From an uncultured Bacteroidales bacterium (GTDB taxonomy: Bacteria > Bacteroidota > Bacteroidia > Bacteroidales > Bacteroidaceae): a DNA stretch of 64,000 nt. The DNA is taken from positions 1 through 64,000 of the forward strand of contig CACXXT010000002.1 of the NCBI GenBank assembly GCA_902771725.1. Reading direction: 5' to 3'. The notes below the pieces were generated by a model. The model made no database searches. It was not told the origin of the DNA and saw only the letters and a program-made list of their open reading frames with translations. Both the position numbers and the translations under genes were made by a program. Of the stretch, positions 52,516-62,161 are shown in pieces (the first letter of the stretch is position 1; each line of letters begins with the position of its first letter).

Positions 52516-52523
52516 CAAAGGTA
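52516..52523 (-). promoter_or_regulatory. Bacteroidota -7 box (TACCTTTG) for nagB
   Basis: TACCTTTG on the minus strand, 74 bp before ATG 52442. Confidence 0.6.
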
Positions 52524-52652
52524 CGTAAAAAAGGCAATACGACGTGTCTTTTTTCTATAAAAAGTGGTGCAATAGCCACAATTTGATATCTTTTTGTTAC
52601 TTTTTGGCCCCGAAAGTACACTCTTGGCTTGCAAAACGACACTTTTAACGTT

Positions 52653-54161
52653 TTATTCCTTATAGGTGGCGAGTTCTGCCTCGGTGTGCTTGATGACATG
52701 CTCCATCTCGAGCTGACCGAAGGGCACAGGGGTGCGTGTGAGCTCGGGAACGTTGAAGCTCTTGAGGAGCATAAGGTTGTACTCGGGATCGCGCTGCGGC
52801 AACAGGAAGGCCCGGTGGCCTTGTCCCTGGCGGTCGAAGTAGGCGATGTAGGTCCGGGTGTAATCGCCATCGTCGCGGCGGGAGCTGAAGACGAACCAGC
52901 GGCTGTTGGACGACCAGCTGTGGTAGCTGTCGGCGTCGGGCGAGTTGGAAGCCGTGAGGGGGTAAGCTGTGACTGTGGAATCCTGCAGGTCCTTCACCCA
53001 CAGGTCAGCGCTGTGGTGGTAGAGATGGAACTGGCCGTAGAGGGCGAGGGCGTAGAGGAGGTAACGGCCGTCGGGGCTTACGCGCGGCACGCTACAGCTC
53101 ATGCCCTGGGCACTGGCCTCTACTTCGAGCCGGGGCTCGCCAAAGGTATAGGTGGCGGTGTCGAAAGGCACGGAATAGAGGTCGTAGAAGAGGCTGTCGT
53201 AGCTGGCGATGACGGCGAGGTCGGCGCGGGAGACCTTGGCGGGAGGCATCTTTGCGTCGCAGTAGTAGAGACGCGTGCCGTCGGCAGACCAGCAGGGGAA
53301 GGTCTCGAAGTGATCTGGTGTGCGGATGATGTGGCGCACCTCGTTGTGCTCGGCATCGTAGAGGAGGAGGTCTGAGCGCTGGTCGAAGACTTCGATTTTC
53401 TCGTGGTACTTGAAATGGAAGAACTGCTCGGTCTTGTTGGTGCTGAAGGCTACAAGGGGCAGGAAGGGGTGCCAGTTGCCGTAGGCACCGGAGGCGATGA
53501 TGCTGTCGTGCTTGATGAGGATCTTGTGGGCCTCTTGTCCGTGGGTGACGACGGTGCCGCGATGGTTCTCGCGCACATGAAGGTACATTCGCTCCGTTCC
53601 ATTGTTCTGGAAGTTGTGGCAATTGATGCAGTGGCTCTCGCCCTGCCGCTTGTCGCGGTCGTTCTCGTAGATGGTGGTGACGTCGAAGTTCGTGAGGTTG
53701 CGCTGGTAGATTCCGAGCTGATAGTAGAGTTCGTAGCCGGGCTCGATGAGGCGGTAGGTGACGTAGGGATCTATGTCTTCCTCAGCCACATGGAGGGTGA
53801 AACCGGGCTGCCGCACCCAACCCTGCGGGCGGCGAGCGTAGATGTGTACCTCTATATCCTTTCCACGCTGGGCCGTGAGCAGGCTGCGCCACGCAGCGGT
53901 ATCTATATCCATCTTGCCGTCCGAGCCGGCACCGCAGACGAGTCCGCCGAGGTCAGCGACAAAGGCGTCCGCCGCATCGTCCAGCACCATGAAGTTCAGC
54001 GGGGCGATATTGGGCGGGATGGTGACGTCACGGTAGTCGGGATAGATGCGTGCGCTGTCCGCCACTTCGGTGAAGGTGGAGGGAAGGGACGAAGGACGGC
54101 CGCTGCAGGCACTCATCAACACACCTGCCACGACCAACATGCTTATCAAAATCTTTTTCAT
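52653..54161 (-). CDS. PD40/TolB-like beta-propeller lipoprotein with CxxCH (copy A)
   Basis: The 502-residue lipoprotein has lipobox MSAC (Cys19). Residues 20-105 are almost identical to copy B. CINCH at 178-182 is a c-type heme-like CxxCH. The C-terminal two thirds are PD40-style propeller blades: WSADGTRLYYCDAK, VSPDGRYLLYALAL and WSSNSRWFVFSSRRDDGDYT. The protein is likely on the outer surface or in the periplasm; whether heme is bound is not known. It ends the probable operon M60-[DUF6057-PD40]x2. Function is not established in the family. Confidence 0.8.
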   Translation of the reverse strand: MKKILISMLVVAGVLMSACSGRPSSLPSTFTEVADSARIYPDYRDVTIPPNIAPLNFMVLDDAADAFVADLGGLVCGAGSDGKMDIDTAAWRSLLTAQRGKDIEVHIYARRPQGWVRQPGFTLHVAEEDIDPYVTYRLIEPGYELYYQLGIYQRNLTNFDVTTIYENDRDKRQGESHCINCHNFQNNGTERMYLHVRENHRGTVVTHGQEAHKILIKHDSIIASGAYGNWHPFLPLVAFSTNKTEQFFHFKYHEKIEVFDQRSDLLLYDAEHNEVRHIIRTPDHFETFPCWSADGTRLYYCDAKMPPAKVSRADLAVIASYDSLFYDLYSVPFDTATYTFGEPRLEVEASAQGMSCSVPRVSPDGRYLLYALALYGQFHLYHHSADLWVKDLQDSTVTAYPLTASNSPDADSYHSWSSNSRWFVFSSRRDDGDYTRTYIAYFDRQGQGHRAFLLPQRDPEYNLMLLKSFNVPELTRTPVPFGQLEMEHVIKHTEAELATYKE

Positions 54162-54183
54162 AACGGGGCGCGGGTCTCTGTTT

Positions 54184-55803
54184 TTAGTTTACACCTGCAT
54201 TGAATTCCTGCTGGACCTGTTCTTCCTGTTGTTCCTTGGAAGGAAGGTTGCCGAAGAAGTAGTAGTAGGGGTAGTAGCCTTGATACTTCTGGAAGAGAGC
54301 CTGACTGCCACCCTTGGGATCCTGCATATAAGCTTCTGCTTCCTGGAGGAAGAGGCTATATCGGTTAACTTCCATATTCAGTTGCGGGAACATCTTGAGC
54401 AGTTCGGGGTACTTGCTGACCTGGGTTACCAGTCCCTCGGCGATGGAGCGGGGCGGCATAGTGCCTGCATACTGCTGGGCGAAACGGAGGAAATCGTTCA
54501 TCCGCTTGCTGTAGAGGCAGGCCACGGCACCCCACGTCTGTGATTCCTTGCTGCCAAGGAACCGCTGCCCTGCGTAGTAGCCGAGGAAACAGGGCTTGGG
54601 ATACATATTCTCGAGGACATGAACGGGAGGCATGGAACTGATGACGGCGGAGAGCTCGGCGTCTGCTTTCAAGAGTTCGGAATGACCTACCATAGGCTGG
54701 TACTTACGAACGAAATCGCCCTCGAATGGTGCCTTGCCGAGAATACGGAGGTACTTGCGGGCGAGCTCCCAGTCGCCCTCGATGAGGGCTATCTTGGTGA
54801 GGTACTTCAAGGTGTGGAGCGAAGGACCGTCGGAAGTCAGGTTGAGGATGGCGTAGTGGAGCGCGGAGCGGACGAGTCCGGCGTGGTAGTTGCAGTCCAC
54901 GACGTGATAGTCCAGGCAACGGTTGGGAGTGCCGAAATAGCTCTTGCCCTTGATGTCCTCGAAATCAAACTTGATATCGAAGAGCTGGTCGGCGAGATGT
55001 CCCGTGCGGGCGAGGGCGATTGCATAAAACCCTGCCATCTGGCGGTAGCTCAGTTCCGCGTGGGCGTGGGCTGTGCGCGACATCCCCTCGTAGTCATGGT
55101 GCAGCAGCTGCACCTCCATCCGGGTGAGGGGACGAAGGTAGGGATGACGATGAGTGAGGTAGAGCGAGGGAGCAATGAAGAGAAGGAGGAGGAACAGAGA
55201 ATAGAAAAGAAGAGCAAAAGGGAAACGCCTACCGCCCCACTCCACTTTCCCGGAGGCAGAATTTCCAGGGGCGGGAGCGGGTCGGCGGGTTAGTTTTGCC
55301 ACGACTGCCCAGAGGCCGGAAATCACGGCGATGAGCAGAGGAGCAATGAGTATGCGACCGGCGTCGTGCATATAGTAGAGACTGATACCCTCGTGGGCTG
55401 TCCAGAACATCCAGGCAGCGGCAGGGAGGAACTGCACCCAGCGCCAGCGCCACGAGAGGCGGAGGCAGTAGCCCAGCAGACCGGCCCCCGCCGCCAGCAA
55501 CACAGCCACCAGCAGTCCGCCCAAGAGCGGCCAGCGGTAGAGGGTCAGCAGGGCACGCCCGACAAACCACAGCCAGCCGAAGGACTGCTGCCACAGCCCG
55601 TGCATCAGGGTGACGTCGGTGGCGAAGAACGAGCGCTCGTAGGCGATGCGCAGCACATCACCCATCCACCAGGACGCCCAAGCCCAGGAGAGAAGGAAGA
55701 AGATCGTAATCAAATAGGAATTATGAACTATAAAATATGGAATATGAGATCCCGGCTGATTGCCGGGAATGACATGGTTCTGATGCCGATTCTGTTTACT
55801 CAT
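54184..55803 (-). CDS. DUF6057-type polytopic membrane protein (copy A)
   Basis: The 539-residue protein has about six TM helices in the first 215 residues (ITIFFLLSWAWASWWMGDVL, WPLLGGLLVAVLLAAGAGLL, and further ones) and a long soluble C-terminal part with helical, TPR-like repeats (GLVRSALHYAILNLTSDGPS, LKYLTKIALIEGDWELARKY). The family matches the DUF6057 pattern; no enzymatic motif is seen. It starts 32 bp after copy B of the PD40 lipoprotein and 22 bp before copy A. The close pairing suggests a membrane complex with the lipoprotein. Confidence 0.8.
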   Translation of the reverse strand: MSKQNRHQNHVIPGNQPGSHIPYFIVHNSYLITIFFLLSWAWASWWMGDVLRIAYERSFFATDVTLMHGLWQQSFGWLWFVGRALLTLYRWPLLGGLLVAVLLAAGAGLLGYCLRLSWRWRWVQFLPAAAWMFWTAHEGISLYYMHDAGRILIAPLLIAVISGLWAVVAKLTRRPAPAPGNSASGKVEWGGRRFPFALLFYSLFLLLLFIAPSLYLTHRHPYLRPLTRMEVQLLHHDYEGMSRTAHAHAELSYRQMAGFYAIALARTGHLADQLFDIKFDFEDIKGKSYFGTPNRCLDYHVVDCNYHAGLVRSALHYAILNLTSDGPSLHTLKYLTKIALIEGDWELARKYLRILGKAPFEGDFVRKYQPMVGHSELLKADAELSAVISSMPPVHVLENMYPKPCFLGYYAGQRFLGSKESQTWGAVACLYSKRMNDFLRFAQQYAGTMPPRSIAEGLVTQVSKYPELLKMFPQLNMEVNRYSLFLQEAEAYMQDPKGGSQALFQKYQGYYPYYYFFGNLPSKEQQEEQVQQEFNAGVN

Positions 55804-55835
55804 AATTATATTTTATAATCTATATTTTGTATTTA

Positions 55836-57338
55836 TTATTTGTACGCTGCCACCTGGGCCTCGGTGTGACGCACGACGTGGTTCAACTCCTCGATGGTCA
55901 CGCGCACGGCTGAACGGGTGAGTTCGGGCACGTTGAAGCTCTTGAGGAGCAGCTGGTTGTACTCGGGGTCGCGCTGCGGAAGGAGGAAGGCGCGACGCGC
56001 CTGACCCTGGCGGTCGAAGTAGGCGATATAGGGGCGCGTGAAGTTGCCGTCGTCCCTACGGGAACTGAAGACAATCCAGCGACCGTTGGACGACCAACTG
56101 TGGTAGCTGTCGGCATCCGGGGAGTTGGCAGCAGTGAGGGGGTAAGGAGCAAGGTCGTTAGAAAGGGGCTTCACCCACAAATCCGCACTCTTGTGCCAGA
56201 TATGGAACTGACCGTAGCGGCCGTAGGTGTAGAGGAGGTAATGGCCGTCGGGGCTGATGCGCGGCACGCTGCAACTCATACCTTGCGAACTGGCGTCAAC
56301 TTCAAGTCGCGGCTCGCCGAAGGTTCGCGTGGCGAGGTCAAAAGGCATAGAATAGATGTCATAGAGGAGGCTGTCGAAGCGGGAGGTGATGAGTGCTTCG
56401 GTATTCTCGCCCTCGAGTTCTGGCATCTTGGCCGAGCAGTAGTAGAGCCGGGTGCCGTCAGGTGTCCAGCAGGGGAAGGTCTCAAGCGCATCGGTGGAAC
56501 GAAGGATGTTGCTGACCTGGTTGCGCTCGGCATCGTAGAGGATGAGGTCAGACTCCGTATCGAGCACTTCGATCTTCTCGGGATAGAGCAGGTGGAAGAC
56601 CTGTCCGGTCTTGTTGGTGGAGAACGCCACAAGGGGCTGCGTGGGGTGCCAGCTGGGATAGACACCGGCGGCGAGAATGCTGTCGTGCTTGATGGCAATC
56701 TTATGAGCCTCACGACCATTGGTGACGACGGTGCCGCCGTGGGCAGCACGTACGTGAAACAGCATCCGCTCGGTGTCGTAGTTCTGATAGTTGTGGCAGT
56801 TCACACAATGGTTCTCGTCGTTGTCGTAGCTGCGGTTGTTCTCGTAGATGGTGGTCTGCGTGAAGTTGGTCAGGTTGCGCTGGTAGAGTCCCAGCTGACG
56901 GTAGAGCTCGTAGCCTGGCTCGATGAGGCGGTAGGAGAGGAACGAGTCGATGGGTTCCTCGGCCACCGACAGGCGGAAGGCGGGGTGGCGCACCCAACCC
57001 TGCCCCCTACGCGCGTACACGCGTACTTCTATATCTTTACCGCGCTGAGCGGTGAGCAGGCTGCGCCAGGCGGCGGTGTCGATATCCATCTTGCCGTCCG
57101 AGCCGGCACCGCAGACGAGTCCGCCGAGGTCAGCCACAAAGGCATCCGCCGCATCGTCCACTACCATGAAGTTCAGCGGGGCGATATTGGGCGGGATGGT
57201 GACATCGCGGTAGTCGGGATAGATGCATGCGCTGTCAGCCACCTCGGTGAAGGTGGCGGGGAGGGAGGTGGGACGGCCGCTGCAGGCACTCAGAAGCGCA
57301 ATTGCTACGGCGACAAAACATATCAATAACTTTTTCAT
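55836..57338 (-). CDS. PD40/TolB-like beta-propeller lipoprotein with CxxCH (copy B)
   Basis: A paralogue of the 52653-54161 protein: 500 residues, lipobox LSAC (Cys19), the same order of N-terminal conserved region, CVNCH (178-182) and PD40 propeller (WTPDGTRLYYCSAKM, ISPDGHYLLYTYGRYG, WSSNGRWIVFSSRRDDGNFT). Residues 20-105 differ from copy A at four positions, while the rest is clearly more diverged. The stretch at about 57050-57240 in DNA shares runs of more than 40 identical bases with 53870-54060. Gene conversion or strong constraint could explain this. Confidence 0.8.
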   Translation of the reverse strand: MKKLLICFVAVAIALLSACSGRPTSLPATFTEVADSACIYPDYRDVTIPPNIAPLNFMVVDDAADAFVADLGGLVCGAGSDGKMDIDTAAWRSLLTAQRGKDIEVRVYARRGQGWVRHPAFRLSVAEEPIDSFLSYRLIEPGYELYRQLGLYQRNLTNFTQTTIYENNRSYDNDENHCVNCHNYQNYDTERMLFHVRAAHGGTVVTNGREAHKIAIKHDSILAAGVYPSWHPTQPLVAFSTNKTGQVFHLLYPEKIEVLDTESDLILYDAERNQVSNILRSTDALETFPCWTPDGTRLYYCSAKMPELEGENTEALITSRFDSLLYDIYSMPFDLATRTFGEPRLEVDASSQGMSCSVPRISPDGHYLLYTYGRYGQFHIWHKSADLWVKPLSNDLAPYPLTAANSPDADSYHSWSSNGRWIVFSSRRDDGNFTRPYIAYFDRQGQARRAFLLPQRDPEYNQLLLKSFNVPELTRSAVRVTIEELNHVVRHTEAQVAAYK

Positions 57339-57358
57339 AGCAGGGAGCTGGGTCTTTT

Positions 57359-58945
57359 TCAGTTCACGCCCGACTTGGAGGTCTCGAGGTGTTTCTCACC
57401 CGACTTCACGGTGGCCCGTATATTTCCGAAGAAATAGTAGTAGGGGAAGTAGCCGTGGTACTCGTCGAAGAGTTCACGTCCGCCGCGTTCACGCTCCTTC
57501 ATATACGGTGCTGCCACCTTTAGGAATCCCACGTAGCGCTGGACGTCCATTTTCAATTGCGGGAAGGCCTGGAGAATGAAGTCGTTCTTGGGAGCCTGCG
57601 TGGCCAGTCCCTCGGCGATGGTGCGGGGAGGTGTGCTGCCCACGAGCACCTGACAGCGGGCCAGGAAGTCTGGCATACGTTTGCTATAGAGGTTAGCCAT
57701 GAGGCTGTAGTAGAGTGTTTGGATGCTCCGACCAGATTCCGCTACTGCGAAATAGCCGAGGAAGCAAGGCTGCGCGAACTGGTTCTCGAAGGCGTTGGTC
57801 AACGGCGCCGTCTGCATCACGCTGGCGAACTCCGGGTCGGCCTCCACGAGGTCTGCCCGATGGAGCATCGGTTCGTATTTCTCCAGAAACGCCCCTTCGA
57901 AGGGAGCCTTGCGGATGATATGGAAATACTTACGCGCCACCTCCCAGTCGCCCTCGATGAGTGCCATGCGAGCCAGATGCTTCAGCGTGAACAACGAAGG
58001 ACCATCCATGGTCAATTCCTCCATGGCACGCCGCATGGCCGGGCGCACGAGTCCGCTCTGGAAGTCACAGTCGACGAGGTTGTAGTTCAGCGCCTGCTCG
58101 GGGTCGCCGCCGTAGGAATGGGCATAGACAGTGTCGTATTCCAACCGGATATCAAACAGCTGGTCGGTGAGGTGCCCTGTGCGGACGAGGCCTATGGCAT
58201 AGTAAGCTGCCAAGGGACGATAACTCAGGTGGGCATTCTTGTGGCCCGTCTCCACCATTCCCGCATAGTCCTGCTCCATCAGTTGCACCTGCATCCGGGT
58301 GAGCGGTCGCAGGAAGGGATGACGATGCTGCAACAACAAGCAGGGAGCGAGGAAGAGGAGAAGGATGAAAAGAGGTAAAAGAAGAAGAGTAAAAGAGAAG
58401 GACCTCGCACCCCGCTCCTCTTTCCGTGGGGCGGGGCTCACGGGGGCAGGAGCGTGTCTTCTTCTTCGCTTGAAAGTCCAGATGACAAACGCATCTGCGG
58501 CACAAACGACAAAGACGAGGAAGGGGACGCCGATGATGCGGCCCGGCTCATGCATATAGTAGAGGTCCAGGCCGGACCATGCCGTCCAGATCATCCAGCA
58601 GCACGCCGGCAGGTACTGTGCCCAGCGCCAGCGCCGCGGCAGACGCAGGCAATAGCCCACGAGCCAGGAGCCACAGGCAAGCAGCACCGCCACAAGCAGT
58701 CCGCCCAAGAGCGGCCAGTGGTACAGCGTCAGCAGCGCCCGACCAACAATCCATAGGGAACCAAAGGGCTGCTGCCACAGCCAGTACATCAGTGTGGCAT
58801 CGGCGGCAAAGTACGACCGCTCATAGGCGATGCGCAGCACATCACCCATCCACCAGGACGACCACGCCCAGGAGAGAAGGAAGAAAGCGCATGAAACCAT
58901 GCGCTCTCTCCATTGAATATTACTTAACGAGAACTTTCTTGCCAT
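57359..58945 (-). CDS. DUF6057-type polytopic membrane protein (copy B)
   Basis: A paralogue of copy A, 528 residues from ATG 58945. The TM-rich N-terminal half (FFLLSWAWSSWWMGDVLRIA) is followed by the same kind of helical repeat region (KHLARMALIEGDWEVARKYF). The start is uncertain: ATG 58945 overlaps the end of the M60 gene by 26 bp and gives a short N-terminal segment as in copy A, while ATG 58900 begins directly at the first TM. A longer frame to 59044 lies entirely in the M60 gene and is rejected. The PD40 copy B follows after 20 bp. Confidence 0.78.
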   Translation of the reverse strand: MARKFSLSNIQWRERMVSCAFFLLSWAWSSWWMGDVLRIAYERSYFAADATLMYWLWQQPFGSLWIVGRALLTLYHWPLLGGLLVAVLLACGSWLVGYCLRLPRRWRWAQYLPACCWMIWTAWSGLDLYYMHEPGRIIGVPFLVFVVCAADAFVIWTFKRRRRHAPAPVSPAPRKEERGARSFSFTLLLLPLFILLLFLAPCLLLQHRHPFLRPLTRMQVQLMEQDYAGMVETGHKNAHLSYRPLAAYYAIGLVRTGHLTDQLFDIRLEYDTVYAHSYGGDPEQALNYNLVDCDFQSGLVRPAMRRAMEELTMDGPSLFTLKHLARMALIEGDWEVARKYFHIIRKAPFEGAFLEKYEPMLHRADLVEADPEFASVMQTAPLTNAFENQFAQPCFLGYFAVAESGRSIQTLYYSLMANLYSKRMPDFLARCQVLVGSTPPRTIAEGLATQAPKNDFILQAFPQLKMDVQRYVGFLKVAAPYMKERERGGRELFDEYHGYFPYYYFFGNIRATVKSGEKHLETSKSGVN

Positions 58946-61900
58946 TGACAATATAGAGTCCTGACTGGTGAATCGAACCGATGCGACGGCCGGTGATGTC
59001 GAACACCTGCTTGGAGGCAGGCACTTCACCCATCCGTACATCATTCACAGCATCGTCCGGCTTCTGGTCGGTGCAGAGGCGGTCGGACATATCGTACATT
59101 GCAGTCTTGATGGTCACTTTATCCAGCCCAAGAGCGAGGATGTGGTCGGGAAGCTTGGTGGAGCGTGCGTTGGTAGCCCAGATGAGGTTGCCGTCGGCAT
59201 CATAGAACTTGTGGCCTGCATAGTTCTTCGTGCCCTGGAAGGTGATGGTCTTACCCGTGGAGTTGAGGGTGTAGTAGTCATCCACTACAGGCTCTGCATC
59301 GTCAGTGAAGGACTCGTAGTCGCCTCCGACGTATGAGGAACTGGCGCTCTTCATCAGATAGGGGTATTCATCGTTGGCACGCTTCTTGCCATCGGAAGCT
59401 GCGACGCAGCCGAAGATATTATCGCGGTCGGCCTTCTTCTGGATGATGCGGTCGTCGATGAACATGATGTTGCCCAGTTTCTTTTCGTACTTCTGCATAT
59501 ATTTCTTAGCAGAATTGATATGCTGCTGGGTGGTGGTAACATCATAGTTGGAGTAGTCGCCAACGTGGAGCATCTTCACAGGGATGAACATTCCGTAGGC
59601 CTCGAAGAGTTCACTGAGGTCAGCCTGAGCCACGTCGCAAATCATCTTGGCCAAATGGAGGTAGTCATCTTTACCATAGGATGTGGCGCCACCGTTGCCG
59701 GGACCGCTCCACTTGTTGATGGGATTCTTGCGCATCGTGCGGAACAGGTTGGGCAGGAAATTGTCGTCGTGGTGCTGGACATGGAAATAGAGGTAGAGCT
59801 GATAGAACAGACCCGTTGTCATCCAGATATTACGCTCCAGCCAGGGTGTCTCACTGGCCATGTATTCGAAGTTCTGGCTCGGATAATAGCGGCGGGAATT
59901 GAGGATGCCAGTCTCGAAGGTGTTGATATTTGAGAACAGGTTGTTGGAACTCTCCGTGGTGCCGATGACGTTAATGCTTGCCTGGTGGTTATGACCCATT
60001 TCATGACTGGGTCCCCAGAGGTTGCCACCGCCGGTGGACATCTTCTGATAATTCATGATGGTTGCCAGGGTACTGTTCTCGTAGTAAGTACCGTTGGTGG
60101 TGGCAAACATATAATTGTAATTGATGCTGAAGCAGTTCCAGACGTTGCGGTATCTGCCCTCAAAGTCTTCGACGCCCATGTAGCGCTCTTCGTTTGCTGG
60201 AATGGTTTCCCAGATGTGCATCAGTCCTTCCATCTCATTGGGCTCGGCCTTCTTCACAAGTTCCGCATCCATACAGAAGACGAGGTGGTCGGTCTTCAGG
60301 TTGAGGACAGGACAGGCCTTGAGGAGATCCTGCTGGAGGAGCTTCCAGTCGGCGTTGGTCATGCCGCGGGTGGCATCCCAGTAGCCATGAAGCTGTCCAC
60401 CTTCAATGTGGATCTTGATATCGGGATAGTCCTTCAGGTACTTCTTCGTGTCCTCAAGCTGGTAGAAGATGTAGAGCATCTTCTGCTCTGCATAACGCAC
60501 CAGGTTCAGACCGGCCTTCAGATCTGTGGTGGCTCCGGAACGGCGGTCGCCCGGAACGGCGTCGGTACCCACGGCCTCCACCTGCAAGGTACATCCGGAC
60601 TTCGCATCCTCATCCACATAGATGTAGATGATATCGCCGGGATTAGCGACGATTCCGGTAGGGCCGGAGAGTTTTCCGAAGGCGTTGCTCATGGTGAAGT
60701 TGTTGCCGTCCGCCATCTTCTGGAAATGGCTATAGACCTTGTAGTCAGCGATGCGGAAGAACTTCTCGTAGCCGGCGCTGTAGTTGGTCTTGGTATTGGT
60801 GAACTGCTTCCAGGTGTTATTCTTCACCTTCAGCACCAGAGCCTTCATATCCTCATTCAGGGCCTTGAAGTCGTCGTTGGCAGCCAGAGCCTCATCGGAG
60901 AGAGCCTGGATATCAGCCTTCAGGGTGGTGCAGGCCTTGTCCTCGAAGAGGTTGTTGAGGTTCGCCTGCAGCTTAGTCTTGTTGGACACCAGTTCATCGA
61001 AGGCCTGCTGACCGGCGCGTGCCTTGTCGATGTCCTCCTGGGAAAGCGTCACTTCCTCGAAATGCCACTCGCTGGCGGCAGCATCTGTGCTCCAGCGCAC
61101 CACATTATGTCCCTGGGTTTCTGCATCATGGAGACCTGCGGTCTGACCGGCCGTGTAGATGGTCCACCGGTAGTCCCAGTCGTCCTTGACGGGAGTGATA
61201 TTGAACGCAGCCTTGTTCTTACCGAGCGGGAAGGGAGTGCTGGTGGAGGACTGAGGCTGGACATACTGCTGCGTGACCACGGCCTGAATGTTCCATCCCG
61301 TGCCGCTCTTGGTCAGCTGCCAGTACTGGTTGAAGTTGGTGGCATCGATGTTCTTGGTGCTGAGGGGGTCGCCGGCGGTCAGTGCCAGGCCGTAGTAGCT
61401 GACGATGCGGTAGTAGGCGCCATCCTTGAGCTCGCCCGTGTAGGGATCCAAAGCCATGAGCTTCTGATGAATTTCCTCGAAGTCAAAGTTGTCGGCAGTT
61501 TCAATCTTCCAGTCGCTACCAGCGTCGCCAGAGTAGCTCCACTTGTAGATGCCCTTACCGTCGCCGTTGAGGTTCAGGCAGGTCTGACCGCTGAAGTCGC
61601 TGGCAGAGGAGATGTTGAAATAGTTGGCATCGTTGGGGCTCTTCTGGATGTAGAGGGTCGTCTTGCTCTTGGCGGGCGAACCAAACTCTGCCTGGAGGTA
61701 TTCACCGGTGTTGGCGCTGCGGACCGTGTAGCCGTTGCCGCTCTTGAGGAGTACCCAGACCTGACCAATTTCATTCACATTGCGCGCAGCACCCACAGCC
61801 TTGCCGCTCTGGGTGGTGGTCAGACAGGCAGTGGAAGTGCGTTTATTGATCAGGCGGACAAGTCCTTCCTGAATGTCAGCAGCACTGATGGTGCTGAGTC

Positions 61901-61952
61901 CTGCAAACGAGATGCAGGCGAGGATAAAGAAGTAGAGTCGTTTCATATACAT
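58920..61952 (-). CDS. M60-like mucin/glycoprotein metallopeptidase with T9SS-type tail
   Basis: The 1010-residue secreted protein has a signal peptide (MYMKRLYFFILACISFAGLS). Residues 30-300 contain two ricin-like/lectin-like repeats (QVWVLLKSGNGYTVRSANTG and NQYWQLTKSGTGWNIQAVVT), then a helical linker and the M60 peptidase domain (about 390-830). The zinc motif HEMGHNHQ is at 650-657. M60 enzymes cut O-glycosylated proteins such as mucins. The end (VFDITGRRIGSIHQSGLYIV, NGKKVLVK) resembles a short T9SS sorting tail. It heads the probable operon with the two DUF6057-PD40 pairs and has a TACTTTTG promoter box. Confidence 0.9.
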   Translation of the reverse strand: MYMKRLYFFILACISFAGLSTISAADIQEGLVRLINKRTSTACLTTTQSGKAVGAARNVNEIGQVWVLLKSGNGYTVRSANTGEYLQAEFGSPAKSKTTLYIQKSPNDANYFNISSASDFSGQTCLNLNGDGKGIYKWSYSGDAGSDWKIETADNFDFEEIHQKLMALDPYTGELKDGAYYRIVSYYGLALTAGDPLSTKNIDATNFNQYWQLTKSGTGWNIQAVVTQQYVQPQSSTSTPFPLGKNKAAFNITPVKDDWDYRWTIYTAGQTAGLHDAETQGHNVVRWSTDAAASEWHFEEVTLSQEDIDKARAGQQAFDELVSNKTKLQANLNNLFEDKACTTLKADIQALSDEALAANDDFKALNEDMKALVLKVKNNTWKQFTNTKTNYSAGYEKFFRIADYKVYSHFQKMADGNNFTMSNAFGKLSGPTGIVANPGDIIYIYVDEDAKSGCTLQVEAVGTDAVPGDRRSGATTDLKAGLNLVRYAEQKMLYIFYQLEDTKKYLKDYPDIKIHIEGGQLHGYWDATRGMTNADWKLLQQDLLKACPVLNLKTDHLVFCMDAELVKKAEPNEMEGLMHIWETIPANEERYMGVEDFEGRYRNVWNCFSINYNYMFATTNGTYYENSTLATIMNYQKMSTGGGNLWGPSHEMGHNHQASINVIGTTESSNNLFSNINTFETGILNSRRYYPSQNFEYMASETPWLERNIWMTTGLFYQLYLYFHVQHHDDNFLPNLFRTMRKNPINKWSGPGNGGATSYGKDDYLHLAKMICDVAQADLSELFEAYGMFIPVKMLHVGDYSNYDVTTTQQHINSAKKYMQKYEKKLGNIMFIDDRIIQKKADRDNIFGCVAASDGKKRANDEYPYLMKSASSSYVGGDYESFTDDAEPVVDDYYTLNSTGKTITFQGTKNYAGHKFYDADGNLIWATNARSTKLPDHILALGLDKVTIKTAMYDMSDRLCTDQKPDDAVNDVRMGEVPASKQVFDITGRRIGSIHQSGLYIVNGKKVLVK

Positions 61953-61991
61953 ACGGGGTTTAGTTAGTTCTCGCTTGTTGCTTTAGCGTTG

Positions 61992-61999
61992 CAAAAGTA
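61992..61999 (-). promoter_or_regulatory. Bacteroidota -7 box (TACTTTTG) for the M60 operon
   Basis: TACTTTTG on the minus strand, 40 bp before the M60 start. Confidence 0.6.
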
Positions 62000-62079
62000 C
62001 AACTTTCTTCGTGACCCACCAAATTTTACTTCATTTTTGTGTGCCTGCGCGTACAAAGAAGCGTCATTTCATCAAAGAA

Positions 62080-62112
62080 ACAGGAGGGAAACGCGTTGCG
62101 CTTCCCTCCTGT
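62080..62112 (-). terminator. Terminator between the right-edge gene and the M60 gene
   Basis: On the minus strand ACAGGAGGGAAGCGC pairs with GCGTTTCCCTCCTGT, followed by TTCTTTG. It lies about 50 bp after the stop at 62162. Confidence 0.7.
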
Positions 62113-62161
62113 CGGAGTCTAAGAGGTCACGAAGGACCTCTGTGGATGTCGTTTAGCAGGC

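Noticed and set aside
55205..55290. GC-rich linker in DUF6057 copy A (and 58405-58460 in copy B) as further palindromic elements
   Set aside because: Only short complementary stretches are present and the sequences do not align with the other elements; they may be decayed copies but this cannot be supported.
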